Part shown: positions 53,148 through 62,178 of the stretch, in pieces
Numbering within the stretch: the first letter of the stretch is position 1
How the letters are laid out: each line of letters opens with the position of its first letter
Source of the DNA: Vibrio agarivorans
GTDB lineage: Bacteria > Pseudomonadota > Gammaproteobacteria > Enterobacterales > Vibrionaceae
Length of the DNA: 64,000 bases
Assembly: GCF_030409635.1 (NCBI RefSeq)
Contig: NZ_JAUFQF010000001.1
Coordinates: 682,001 to 746,000 of the forward strand
Direction of reading: 5' to 3'
Position numbers and translations under genes: made by a program
The notes under the pieces: generated by a model
What the model was told of the DNA's origin: nothing
The model's database searches: none
What the model saw: only the letters and a program-made list of their open reading frames with translations

Positions 53148-54032
53148 CTATTCAACTGTAATAACAACTGGTGACTCTGCTTGCATACCACCAGCAATTG
53201 GGTAGACATTCGCGGTTCCAGTTGAAATAGCAATCACATTCTCTGTGCCTGCTTGTGCCCTTACGACATCTGTGCCTTCAATATAATATCCATCAATTTT
53301 GTCAATGCTGACAAAGCCTTGACCAATAATGTATCCCTGAACACTAGGTTTAAACGCATTACCAACCGCAAGGGTTGTTGAGCTTGGGGTTGCAATTACT
53401 AGATCATAAATTGGACCAGACGCATCAGAAACATCGATGCGAATTTGATTTGAAGATACGCTCTCCGTTCGAGTTGAGACCATGCCCCACCCCTCATTTA
53501 GTGCGGTAATCTCTCCACTATTACTAATCTCAAATGCGTTATTTTCAGCTGCGTAACTCCAATCTACCGACTCTGTCACCTCAATCTTTTGACCGTCAGA
53601 TAAGGTAGCAAATACTCTTGCTTGAACAACATCTCCAACCGTTAAGTTACGGTTTGCTAGTTCAAGCTCCAGTTCATCGATGGTGGCTTCACCGACGGTG
53701 ACAGTTGCTGGGTTGGTCGACTCATGCCCATCCAACGTCGCATAAATTTGTCCAAGACCTACTGATGATCCAAAAACCACACCGTCACGAGTAACTGGCA
53801 CTGTCTCAGGATTTGAACTATGCCACTCCACCTTTTCGGTCACTACTTCATAACGATCTCCATAAAACCCACGAGCATTCATCTGGTGAGTTTGTCCTTC
53901 ATCTAACGTAATCCCGTAAGGCGTCACAAAAACCTCTAGTAGCGATGTAGAGTCTTCTAACGCGATAGCTGAAGATGCAAATGCCAAGCTGCTGGCTAAT
54001 GTAGATAGAATTAACTTTGTTTTAACACTCAT
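53148..54032 (-). CDS. Exported protein with bacterial Ig-like domains
   Basis: A 294-residue exported protein. The signal peptide (about residues 1-24, ending SAIA) is followed by at least two BIG2/invasin-type Ig-like domains: EKVEWHSSNPETVPVTRDGV and ESVDWSYAAENNAFEISNSGEI, each with a hydrophobic core pattern and a V-G/V-S-x strand. No catalytic motif is seen. It may be a surface adhesin or structural protein. It stands alone, with its own terminator. The ToxR-like gene pair is transcribed in the same direction about 330 bp upstream and could control it. Confidence 0.78.
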   Translation of the reverse strand: MSVKTKLILSTLASSLAFASSAIALEDSTSLLEVFVTPYGITLDEGQTHQMNARGFYGDRYEVVTEKVEWHSSNPETVPVTRDGVVFGSSVGLGQIYATLDGHESTNPATVTVGEATIDELELELANRNLTVGDVVQARVFATLSDGQKIEVTESVDWSYAAENNAFEISNSGEITALNEGWGMVSTRTESVSSNQIRIDVSDASGPIYDLVIATPSSTTLAVGNAFKPSVQGYIIGQGFVSIDKIDGYYIEGTDVVRAQAGTENVIAISTGTANVYPIAGGMQAESPVVITVE

Positions 54033-54044
54033 TTTTGATCCCAA

Positions 54045-54359
54045 GTCTAATGTTTATGTACTGTGGACTTCGATTGTTGAAATCCCCTCGATGAGAAACA
54101 TACTTAAGACACTGAAATTAAACTAATAAAACAAAGTCAAACTAACTCAAGCCCATAAAGTTCTACTTTTATACTTTGGTTGTTGATTGGAACAATTTAG
54201 ATATTTTTTCTCCAAATTACTTACTGAAAACTTGAACAATGACAGCGATGACAATTGGACTAACATCACGTTATCTTTATAAATCGATTCTTTTCCGTAC
54301 TGAGCAGGAGATTTTTCGACCACAAATGTAATTGCTCAATCTATCGCTCTTTTCACACG
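54045..54359. other. 315-bp intergenic region
   Basis: Between the ToxR-like gene pair and the Ig-like protein gene. It is AT-rich and should hold the promoter of the Ig-like gene. I see no gene or clear repeat in it. Confidence 0.5.
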
Positions 54360-54773
54360 CTACACCCGATACAACACAATCGGCCGATCAAAAACATCCG
54401 CTGTATGAACATAGAGTTTACTCGCGACGATATAGTCGCTTCGAACTTCTATGCTCAATGGTATTGTTGAATACTGCCCACAGGAGCCACCGACCGTTTT
54501 GGCTTGATATATGTTATCGTCAATATGCTCAAACTCGATCAGACAATCATCTATACTGCGTTGTTCTCTCCCTTCAATGTGATGAACCGCTGAATAACGT
54601 GCACTATTTCCATCGATTTTTATCGATATCGTCGCATTGCCATACCCGTCATACATCATTGCCCCATAGTAAAAACCATTTAGTGTTCCTTTGCTCCCTG
54701 TTAAAGGCAGTGCAAATACAGTAGTCAAAACAACGATGAGCGCGGAAACTAGGTACATGATTCTTAACTTCAC
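54360..54773 (-). CDS. Small membrane-anchored periplasmic partner of the ToxR-like regulator
   Basis: A 137-residue protein: one N-terminal helix (about residues 4-25) and a periplasmic domain of short beta strands with two cysteines (IDDCLIEF, GGSCGQYS). Small second genes of this shape (ToxS, VtrC, TcpH) bind and stabilise ToxR-family regulators, and VtrC forms part of a bile-salt pocket. No direct sequence match to them is claimed. The start is a GTG one base after the regulator stop, with GAGG about 9 nt upstream, so translation is coupled to the regulator. Confidence 0.55.
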   Translation of the reverse strand: MKLRIMYLVSALIVVLTTVFALPLTGSKGTLNGFYYGAMMYDGYGNATISIKIDGNSARYSAVHHIEGREQRSIDDCLIEFEHIDDNIYQAKTVGGSCGQYSTIPLSIEVRSDYIVASKLYVHTADVFDRPIVLYRV

Positions 54774-54774
54774 C

Positions 54775-55389
54775 TCACTTTACCTCACTCTTTGAAAATG
54801 CAGTCTGTCTACATATCGTTATCATTTTCTCTTTATTCAATTGACAACGGTAAGAATCTCCACGGTCTTCGAGCTCTATCGCTTGGCCGTCTATCACATT
54901 GATGCTCAACGTTGGATTTATATGTTCTCGAAGAACCTTTGAAGTTAGATACCATTCAACAAGGCCAAAAGTCATTAGCACCACGATTAGTATCAAGACT
55001 AACGCTAGCTTTGCCTTTTTAAATACTGAATGTGCATCGTTATCCTCTAAAACCTGTTGGTCTCCTTCATCTAGAGCTAACAGGTCGACACCGTTCATCC
55101 TATAGCCTTTACAGGGCTCATATATCAAAACCCGCTTTTTGCTATCGCCTATGAGTTTCCGCGTACGACTGACTATCTGAGCAACACACTCTTTTGACAC
55201 TTCTTTATTTGGCCAAAGACTCTCTTTCAACTGTGTGGGAGTCACATGCTGTTCTTGTAGTGACGCTTGTGACAACACTTTTATACAGTCCATGACTTTT
55301 GGAGCGATATAATCTGACTGGCTGCCATACGTCAAATAGCCTGTAGCCAAACACACCTGCATATCATTATGTTCAAATACAATAATCAT
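54775..55389 (-). CDS. ToxR-like membrane-spanning transcriptional regulator
   Basis: A 204-residue regulator. The cytoplasmic N-terminal domain is an OmpR-type winged helix (LKESLWPNKEVSKECVAQIVSR, LIGDSKKRVLIYEPCKGYRM). A single helix (about residues 126-148, KLALVLILIVVLMTFGLVEWYL) leads to a short periplasmic domain with two cysteines (YRCQLNKEKM, ITICRQ). This is the topology of ToxR, TcpP and VtrA. It is transcribed with the small partner gene. The target genes are unknown; the neighbouring Ig-like and acetamidase genes are candidates by position. Confidence 0.8.
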   Translation of the reverse strand: MIIVFEHNDMQVCLATGYLTYGSQSDYIAPKVMDCIKVLSQASLQEQHVTPTQLKESLWPNKEVSKECVAQIVSRTRKLIGDSKKRVLIYEPCKGYRMNGVDLLALDEGDQQVLEDNDAHSVFKKAKLALVLILIVVLMTFGLVEWYLTSKVLREHINPTLSINVIDGQAIELEDRGDSYRCQLNKEKMITICRQTAFSKSEVK

Positions 55390-55512
55390 TGATTTCGCTG
55401 TCCGTCTTTATCCCTATTTACGACTAGTAATTAAAAACGGCACGATTATACATAGCGGGCAAGTTTGCTGACGTTAATGCCCTTGAAATTGCCTCAAGAT
55501 CACATAACAAAA

Positions 55513-55550
55513 GGGGTCAGAGCCAAATTAGAACAATTGGCTCTGACCCC
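55513..55550. repeat. GGGGTCAGAGCC-family palindrome, bidirectional terminator
   Basis: GGGGTCAGAGCCAAAT...CAATTGGCTCTGACCCC, preceded by AAAA and followed by TTTTT. It lies after the acetamidase gene and before the ToxR-like operon promoter. Confidence 0.9.
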
Positions 55551-55577
55551 TTTTTGTATTAGCTTTAGTCTTGTTTG

Positions 55578-56789
55578 TTAGTCAGCGTCAAATTCTGCAA
55601 AATCAGACTTACGAATTTTTGCGTGAATCCCTTTAGTTTTGTCCACGACCTGAGATACAGCGAAGTCGGTGTTTGCGCTTAGATACGCCAACGCAATCTC
55701 TTCACTGATACCGTAGTGGTTAACTAAGAAACGGATTGATTCACGAGTTGCGTTTTGCATCGCAATGTTTAAATCTTCATCAAGACCAACAGGAATCCAA
55801 AATTCCGCCGTTTCACCGAGGGGGGTATCAATGAAGGCACCAGGAATAGAGTCGGCACCTTCTTTAAGAACTGTTAATCTGAAGGTTGCACGAACAGAGG
55901 CTTCAAGAGCGGTCAAGGCTACTTCGCCATCACCTTGTGTAAAGTGACTATCGCCAGTAAAGAACATGCCGCCATCAACGTTAACGCGATAGTAAGCAGT
56001 TGATCCTTCAACCAGATCTTTTACATCAAGGTTACCGCCAAAATATTGTGGTGGCACTGAGTGAATAGGAAACTCTTTATCTGGGGCAACACCCATGATG
56101 CCCATGAATGGGTTCAACGGGAAGACGATATTCTTATCGCCAGAAGCTAACTTTCCGAAGTACTTATCACCTTCTTTAAAAATTGGAGAAAGAATAGATA
56201 CGTTGCCATAACGCTCAGGGAACTCAGCACTTGGATTTGGCTGCTGCTTTCTTCGTGGATATTCTCCGACTAATGCACCTTTGCCATGACGGTTTGAAAT
56301 CACGCCGTAAGGTACGCGTGGCTCCAATTTTACAATATCGACTTTGAGTACATCGCCTTTCTTAGCGCCATTGATCTTAACTGGCCCAGTAACAATGTGT
56401 GGGCCATCTTTGAAGAAGTCATGTTCAAGATCAGAGGCCGTTATATCTACCGCATCTTGAAGGACAAATTCTTCAGAATAACCATAGTTGCCAAAGTACT
56501 TCAATGGATCACGACCTTGGTCTTCTAAAATACCCTCGTGTGAAACCGTATCAAACACCACAACATCACCAGAATCTATTGCGGCTACGGGTGGCGTAAG
56601 TTTATTCGGTAGATATCCCCATAAAATGGTATCTACTGTAGAAGGAATATATAAACTGTCTGCATATTTCCCTGATTCAATATAAGTAGGTTCATCATAC
56701 AGCGGCTGAAGCACCTCAACGCCATCCATCACCGCTGCACTTACTGAGAACGACCCAACCAACAAGGCCAATATTGACTTTCTTATCAT
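55578..56789 (-). CDS. Exported acetamidase/formamidase-family protein
   Basis: A 403-residue protein with a signal peptide (about residues 1-18, SVSAAVMDG). The body resembles the acetamidase/formamidase (FmdA/AmdA) family: DSGDVVVFDTVSHEG, GPVKINGAKKGDVLKVDIVKLEP, FPLNPFMGIMGVAP, GGNLDVKDLVEGS and FTGDSHFTQGDGEV. Most family members are cytoplasmic, so a clear export signal is unusual and the substrate is likely met in the periplasm. AAGGAAC precedes the ATG; a longer frame begins 10 codons upstream without a ribosome site. Confidence 0.8.
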   Translation of the reverse strand: MIRKSILALLVGSFSVSAAVMDGVEVLQPLYDEPTYIESGKYADSLYIPSTVDTILWGYLPNKLTPPVAAIDSGDVVVFDTVSHEGILEDQGRDPLKYFGNYGYSEEFVLQDAVDITASDLEHDFFKDGPHIVTGPVKINGAKKGDVLKVDIVKLEPRVPYGVISNRHGKGALVGEYPRRKQQPNPSAEFPERYGNVSILSPIFKEGDKYFGKLASGDKNIVFPLNPFMGIMGVAPDKEFPIHSVPPQYFGGNLDVKDLVEGSTAYYRVNVDGGMFFTGDSHFTQGDGEVALTALEASVRATFRLTVLKEGADSIPGAFIDTPLGETAEFWIPVGLDEDLNIAMQNATRESIRFLVNHYGISEEIALAYLSANTDFAVSQVVDKTKGIHAKIRKSDFAEFDAD

Positions 56790-56819
56790 TACAAGTTCCT
56801 TTATTGTCATATAAATCAA

Positions 56820-57132
56820 TAAATTAGTTGCAATGAATATGCCAGCATTATGATTACGTATGAAACCTGTATGAATGGTTATTCAACGTTTACGATACTA
56901 ATTTGGCGGGCAGCGTACGCATTGTTCACAAGCAATACGCACCACCTTAGTGCATATAGATTGTTAACTATATAAACGATTTACAAACAACCTTGTCAGA
57001 CTGAATAATAACACTGTGTGATCTCTGCGCGTTCATTGTCTAACGCAATTATCTTTGCTTGAAGCATAAAAAAGCCCCGCACATAACGTTCGGGGCTTTG
57101 AATTCGAGAGGGTCTAAACCGCTTTCAGCAAA
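56820..57132. other. 313-bp intergenic region
   Basis: Between the oligoalginate lyase and the acetamidase-family gene. It holds the terminator of the lyase gene (57071-57099) and should hold the acetamidase promoter. No gene was seen. Confidence 0.5.
57071..57099 (-). terminator. Terminator of the oligoalginate lyase gene
   Basis: AAAGCCCCG / CGGGGCTTT with an 11-nt loop and TTTTTT on the minus strand, 34 nt beyond the stop. Confidence 0.9.
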
Positions 57133-59211
57133 TTACAGTTCAATAGTAACCGTTTCGCCGTCAACAGTTAGCTCTAGCGTGTTGCCTACAAGTTTGTGAG
57201 ACACTTCTACTTGCTCGCCTTCGTTCTTGTTTGGAACTAGAAGAGTAAGGATGTTGTGCTCTTTCGATGGCTTGAATTCAACTTCAACGTGACGGTGAAT
57301 TTCAAGATCTTTGTACTCGTATGGGTCAACTTCGCCGAAGCCTTCAACGTTCTTAACAGATTCAATGTTGTCTGCAGACTCGTTGATGAAGTTCACGTCT
57401 AGGTGCGCTACTTCGCCACGGATAGTGAATGACTTGTCAGCCACTTCGTTAGCGAATGTAGTGTGCATTAGCCAAGTCATGTCTTTCTCTTCAGATAGAG
57501 CAGCCTTGTCTTGCATTACGAATACTTTACCCTTCACAAACCAGATCTTACGCTTGTAAGATTCGATTTCTGGAACGAAGTATTTGTAAGATGCTGTTGC
57601 ATCACCTTCAACCATTTTAACTTCTGATTCAGTATCGAAGTCAGTGATGTTACCGCCCGCTTCAATACAGAAACGATCTTGGTGACCTTCGTAGCCCGTG
57701 TTCTTGTTCTCACCGTACTGACCTTTACCGCCGAATAGAGGAAGGTTTTTAGAGAACGTTTGACGACGCCATTTAGTGTGCATGTCTACACCGAAACCAC
57801 CGTAGTAGCCAGTGATCGCTGCTAGCGTTTCACCGAATGCGTGTAGAGTGAACGCGTTTTGGTCACCGTGTGAGTGAGAGATAGAACCAAATGGTGAACA
57901 CTTGAATACCATGTGGATGTGGTTATCACGCTCAGTCATCTTGTTGTGGAAGGCAGCCCAACCTGTGATTGGGAATACTTTCAACAGTGGATCGTTTGAA
58001 GGCGCTTGCTCTTCTGGTGCATCCCAAAGGATGTTGAAGCGTAGGTCGTCGTAGCCGAAGTCCCACCAACCGAAGTTGTAGAATTTCGTGTGCGCTTCAG
58101 TATCACGGCCTTTAAGCTGGTTGTAGTACCAAACGTACTCAGGCTTCTGGTTAACACCTGCGTAGTGCTTGATGTTGTAAGCCAGTTTTAGACCTGGGAA
58201 GTCACCGATTGATGACTGGTCACAGAAGCTCGCACGCTTAGAGTGAACAGGCATACAGTATAGTGGGAAGTCACCTGTGTTTTCGTAGAATGTCTTGTTG
58301 AACATGTCTACGCCACAGTATGCTTTCAATAGGTCGAATGCTTCGCCTAGGAATGCAGTTTGCGTGTTCCAGTAGTCAGGACCTTCAGCCCAACCGCCGT
58401 CTTCACCGCCCCATGGTGGGTAGTGTACTGCGTAGTATTCTAGAGCGTATGCGATGTACTCGCCTGCTTTCGGGTGATCGTGGTAAAGCGCGATACACGT
58501 TGGGATGATAGCAGAAGAGATTGAACGTACACCGTGGCTGTTTAGAGGGTTGTTCAGTAGATCAACCGTCACGCGTAGGTGGTGCATGATTTCGTCTAGA
58601 CGCTCGATAAGTGCGTCTTGAACTTGCTGACGCTCTTCATCAGTGAAGTAAGCGTGTAGCCAGTCGTAACCCCAAGCCATTGCTGCGATTACACGGAAAG
58701 CTGCTTCGTCATTGTAACCACGTGAAGTAACACCTTCAGCGTCGTAAGTAGACAGTTTTAGAGTCCAAGCTTTTGCTTTCGCGATTAGCTCTTCGTCTTC
58801 TTTCACGATACCAGCGATTGCTAGGTTACGTGTAGCGTTAAGAGCCATTTGGCAATCAACGTACATTTGACGCCAGTAAGGACGCCATAGAGAAGCTTTA
58901 CCTACAGTCTCTTCTGGGTAAGGTTGAGGCTCTTCAAATGGAGCTGTCTCAAGGAACTTAACCGTTGAGTTGTTGTAGAAGTCATCGAACATGCAGTGAG
59001 ATTCATCTGCGCGTACAGCCGCTTTGAACGTTTCCAGATCAGCAGACTGAACAAGAAGACGCGGGCGCGCTTCGCTCAGGTTGTCTAGGAAAGAAAGGTC
59101 AAAGTCACGCTTTTGTACTTCGATTGGGAGTAGGTCTACAAGGTTACCTGCTGAAGTATCGTTCTCCAGCTTCATCTTCCTGATCGCATCAAGAGATTTT
59201 TGGTTGCTCAT
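57133..59211 (-). CDS. Oligoalginate lyase, PL15/heparinase II/III-like
   Basis: A 692-residue polysaccharide lyase with a helical toroid N-terminal half (AAFRVIAAMAWGYDWLHAYFTDEE, NNPLNSHGVRSISSAI) and a C-terminal beta domain containing SHSHGDQNAFTLHAFGE. The NSHG histidine and the later HSHGDQ segment fit the PL15 family of exo-acting oligoalginate lyases such as Vibrio OalA. There is no signal peptide, so it degrades imported oligomers in the cytoplasm to unsaturated monouronate. A palindromic operator lies about 60 nt upstream. PL17 is an alternative family. Confidence 0.82.
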   Translation of the reverse strand: MSNQKSLDAIRKMKLENDTSAGNLVDLLPIEVQKRDFDLSFLDNLSEARPRLLVQSADLETFKAAVRADESHCMFDDFYNNSTVKFLETAPFEEPQPYPEETVGKASLWRPYWRQMYVDCQMALNATRNLAIAGIVKEDEELIAKAKAWTLKLSTYDAEGVTSRGYNDEAAFRVIAAMAWGYDWLHAYFTDEERQQVQDALIERLDEIMHHLRVTVDLLNNPLNSHGVRSISSAIIPTCIALYHDHPKAGEYIAYALEYYAVHYPPWGGEDGGWAEGPDYWNTQTAFLGEAFDLLKAYCGVDMFNKTFYENTGDFPLYCMPVHSKRASFCDQSSIGDFPGLKLAYNIKHYAGVNQKPEYVWYYNQLKGRDTEAHTKFYNFGWWDFGYDDLRFNILWDAPEEQAPSNDPLLKVFPITGWAAFHNKMTERDNHIHMVFKCSPFGSISHSHGDQNAFTLHAFGETLAAITGYYGGFGVDMHTKWRRQTFSKNLPLFGGKGQYGENKNTGYEGHQDRFCIEAGGNITDFDTESEVKMVEGDATASYKYFVPEIESYKRKIWFVKGKVFVMQDKAALSEEKDMTWLMHTTFANEVADKSFTIRGEVAHLDVNFINESADNIESVKNVEGFGEVDPYEYKDLEIHRHVEVEFKPSKEHNILTLLVPNKNEGEQVEVSHKLVGNTLELTVDGETVTIEL

Positions 59212-59266
59212 GCTAACTCTCTTATTTCAAATTGAGTGAAAGGGTATGGGATACAATATACGTCTT

Positions 59267-59279
59267 ATTGTAATACAAT
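59267..59279. promoter_or_regulatory. Palindromic operator ATTGTAATACAAT
   Basis: Perfect 6-bp arms around a central A, 56 nt upstream of the lyase ATG. It shares its TTGTAATACAA core with 50240-50254. Its position fits a repressor site. Confidence 0.6.
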
Positions 59280-59471
59280 TAAATGACTTTCGTCATAAAA
59301 TTGTATTTTTAATAGTTTTTCGTGACCTAGGTCAGATGTTTGGACGAATCGTTGATGATAACAACAAGAGTCACATTCAATTGAATCATATGTTTCTCTT
59401 TAATCATCGAGTGTACGCAACATCATCAGTGTCTATAGTATGAGGATAAGAATAGACGATTGGATAGAAAA

Positions 59472-59502
59472 AAAGCACCATTTTGTTACAAATGGTGCTT
59501 TT
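59472..59502 (-). terminator. Terminator of the DUF3466 gene
   Basis: AAAGCACCATTT / AAATGGTGCTTT with a 6-nt loop and T-runs on both strands, about 52 nt after the stop. Confidence 0.88.
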
Positions 59503-59554
59503 TGTAGATTTCATCGTGCGTTCAGTTAGAACTCTCAATTAGTGATCGCTTAAG

Positions 59555-61564
59555 TTAACCTTTTTTTAAGCTAAAACTATGATTCTCATTCGGCTGATTG
59601 AACGCCAGAAAATTAGACCTACACAGCAACACGACCAATAAAAGCCAACACAAATAACGACTGTTTATTGCAGCCCCTTGACGCTCCACGGTCGTTGTAT
59701 CAGTCTCGCGAGCTTCAATATATTCAACCGTGGCACCAAAGATTGGCATCAACTTCACCGCGACAACATATTCTGTTTCCGACCCTTCTCCGCAGGTGGC
59801 GAAATGTGAACTATCATCGTAGCTACTTTCACATTTAATCGCTGTGGCAGAGATAACGCCCGCGTCATTAATGTCACTAGCCGAGATGATGCGGTAGTGG
59901 TTGTTGTCATCGCTATAAACGCCACCATGTGTCAGATCATCTAGCCACCAAGCTTGACTGTTAAAGCGCGCTACACGCTCTGAGTCACTCCCTTCGGTAT
60001 CATGCGGGTAAATAAACCCTCGACGACGACGTGAGGTGCCATCCATCTCCGCCAACTCTTCAGCATCGACTTCACCCACTATCTCGTTATATTTGTTGAT
60101 AGCGCCCAGTTCACCACCAGCACCGCTAAAGAAAATAGCCTGCCCTAATGAAGAGAAATAGGTGGCGGATGGTGATGCGACTGACGCATCAGAGACAAAC
60201 ATCCGATTTGCTGCCGCGTTGTTTTCTGGAATGTCACCGTCTCGCTTCGCTTCCCCAATCACTATCAAGTTTTCATTGATGTCTTTGGCAACTGAGTTGG
60301 TGTAATAGTAGGTATCATCGCTTTCCAGTTTTGCTCCGGAAATGAACACCGTCTCCCAGGCTTCACTCTCAACACTGAACGTGTCGCTCGCGCTCGGTCT
60401 GAAAATTGCGGCTTGCATTAACATGTAGTCATCATCATTCAGCTCTGTGTTATAACCAACCAGAACTGGTAGGCCATCATATTCGCTGTCTGTACGATTG
60501 ATTACAGCTGCGCCTCTTACACTTGCTTGGGCACTGGCCTCATCATAATTATCATAATCACTGTCCCAATCTGAGACGGAAAAACGGGTGCTGCCTTCGT
60601 CCGATACAGACCAAACAAACGCTTTGGTGGCAAACCCGAAGTTTTGACACTGCGCTAGGTTTGCTGGCGTGTCACTATCGACACAGTCAGAAACATCACG
60701 TGAGTCATAATCCTTATCGTCATCGGTGTAGTCGAATGTCGAAACGGCAGCGCTGCCTACAATGTATTGATTGCCTGAACCAGAAGGATACTCAAAGCTA
60801 TCGAACGCGAGCGTAGTACCCATATCTTCAATGATATTGGCTTCGCCCTCTTCATCAGCATAGGTCAGAGTTGTATCAGCTTGAGGTAACAAAGTGACGT
60901 AATTACTACCATCAAAATAGAAACCTCGACGACGATATTGCTGAATATAATTGCCGTAGTAATCAAAGTAACCGCTAGTGGCATTGCCTACTGCCCATCC
61001 CTCATTCGCAATCGCCTCAACAACACTATCTTGGCTCCCTTCCACCAATGACGAATCTGTACTGTATTTCTCTGCTCTATTGTCACTGTAAGTAAGCTGA
61101 CCAAAAGCTTCCAAAAAACCCAAATAGATCGGCGAATACGAGGCGTAATAATACGCCTCACGCTCTTGCTCTAGCCCACCTGTGCTAGTTTCATAGTCTC
61201 CGTACCAACGAGTACTGGCCCAAGAATCACACGTCGCATAACCCAATTCGTTATAGCAGTAGGTTTCTAGATCATCATAGTTGTTATAGTAGAAATAGTT
61301 ATCCACCCCAAACGCGACCTCATGGTTAAACGGAACGCCCTGCGAGCCTTGCTGACCATAGCCTGCTAAAGTGAAGTCGTCTGATAAGCATGAAGTTGTA
61401 AAACATGACTCTATCGTGTCGTCATTTGATATCGCCGTCGCATAATAATCTAACGTGTCCGTGTCTAAGGTCGCTTCTACTTCAATCACTCGATAAAGAG
61501 CACTTTGAGCTGCAAAGGGAAAGCACATCACCATCAGGCATGTGCGAGAAAAAGCGTCATTCAT
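59555..61564 (-). CDS. DUF3466 family exported protein with atypical C terminus
   Basis: A 669-residue exported protein, very rich in Tyr, Asp and Ser, with a signal segment at residues 1-22 (ending AQSA) and YRVIEVEATLDTDTLDYYA at the mature start. The composition and the GYNTELNDDDYMLMQAA, FDSFEYPSGSGNQYIVGSAA segments fit the DUF3466 family of vibrios. Members often end in a GlyGly-CTERM sorting signal; here the end is INSRYLCWLLLVVLL with an Arg but no Gly-Gly motif, followed by 18 extra residues. The sorting signal looks degenerate. The function is unknown. Confidence 0.78.
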   Translation of the reverse strand: MNDAFSRTCLMVMCFPFAAQSALYRVIEVEATLDTDTLDYYATAISNDDTIESCFTTSCLSDDFTLAGYGQQGSQGVPFNHEVAFGVDNYFYYNNYDDLETYCYNELGYATCDSWASTRWYGDYETSTGGLEQEREAYYYASYSPIYLGFLEAFGQLTYSDNRAEKYSTDSSLVEGSQDSVVEAIANEGWAVGNATSGYFDYYGNYIQQYRRRGFYFDGSNYVTLLPQADTTLTYADEEGEANIIEDMGTTLAFDSFEYPSGSGNQYIVGSAAVSTFDYTDDDKDYDSRDVSDCVDSDTPANLAQCQNFGFATKAFVWSVSDEGSTRFSVSDWDSDYDNYDEASAQASVRGAAVINRTDSEYDGLPVLVGYNTELNDDDYMLMQAAIFRPSASDTFSVESEAWETVFISGAKLESDDTYYYTNSVAKDINENLIVIGEAKRDGDIPENNAAANRMFVSDASVASPSATYFSSLGQAIFFSGAGGELGAINKYNEIVGEVDAEELAEMDGTSRRRRGFIYPHDTEGSDSERVARFNSQAWWLDDLTHGGVYSDDNNHYRIISASDINDAGVISATAIKCESSYDDSSHFATCGEGSETEYVVAVKLMPIFGATVEYIEARETDTTTVERQGAAINSRYLCWLLLVVLLCRSNFLAFNQPNENHSFSLKKG

Positions 61565-61787
61565 TGGTTAATCCATTCTTTTTGAACCTCGACAAAAAGT
61601 ACTGAAATAAACCGACGACAATATGTGTCAAATGTGGAGATATTGAGGAGATGAATGGCCAGTTGAAATCTTAGTTTTCAGTTTACCACTAGAGACAATT
61701 AAAACAAACTGGCGTAAAAAGATAAGCCTTTTGGAACTATTGAGCATAAGCTCGGTCTATTACAGTTCGTTATAGCGAGATTTTATC

Positions 61788-62156
61788 ATGAACCAGTTAC
61801 ATAAACCGATTGAAGAACTTTTAGCTAACGTTTCTAATCAAGACAAAGGACGCCTAAGCTTAAAGGACCTTCTTGATGCTGAAGCCAAATATCTGCGCAC
61901 AATCGAGCGATTCTTAAACTATCGTTTTCCACAAAGCAGTGTGACGTTCTCTGCTAGCGATATCGATAGAGATCGAATGATCAGTATTGGGTTAGTGAAC
62001 TCAAACAGTGAAGAAACGACTTCGGTTCGCCAACGTATATCAGAACAACTAATTCAAGAAGCCTCGCAAGGGCTGAAAGAAAGTATCGACACTTTGAAAA
62101 GTCATATTGACGCGCTGTGTAAGAGTGCAACGCTGAAAGGTATATGTGTCTCTTAA
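61788..62156 (+). CDS. Uncharacterised helical protein
   Basis: A 122-residue protein with no signal peptide or membrane helix. Most of it is predicted helix (LSLKDLLDAEAKYLRTIERFL, QLIQEASQGLKESIDTLK), with a short strand-rich centre. I do not recognise the family. It stands alone and converges on the LysE-type exporter gene, which ends 22 nt away. The ribosome site is weak (GCGAGATT). Confidence 0.55.
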   Translation: MNQLHKPIEELLANVSNQDKGRLSLKDLLDAEAKYLRTIERFLNYRFPQSSVTFSASDIDRDRMISIGLVNSNSEETTSVRQRISEQLIQEASQGLKESIDTLKSHIDALCKSATLKGICVS

Positions 62157-62178
62157 AACCCCCTCCCCAAAAATATCG

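Larger units (their letters stand above)
59212..59554. other. 343-bp intergenic region between lyase and DUF3466 genes
   Basis: It holds the TTGTAATACAA operator and the lyase promoter near the left, and the DUF3466 terminator near the right. No gene was seen. Confidence 0.6.
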
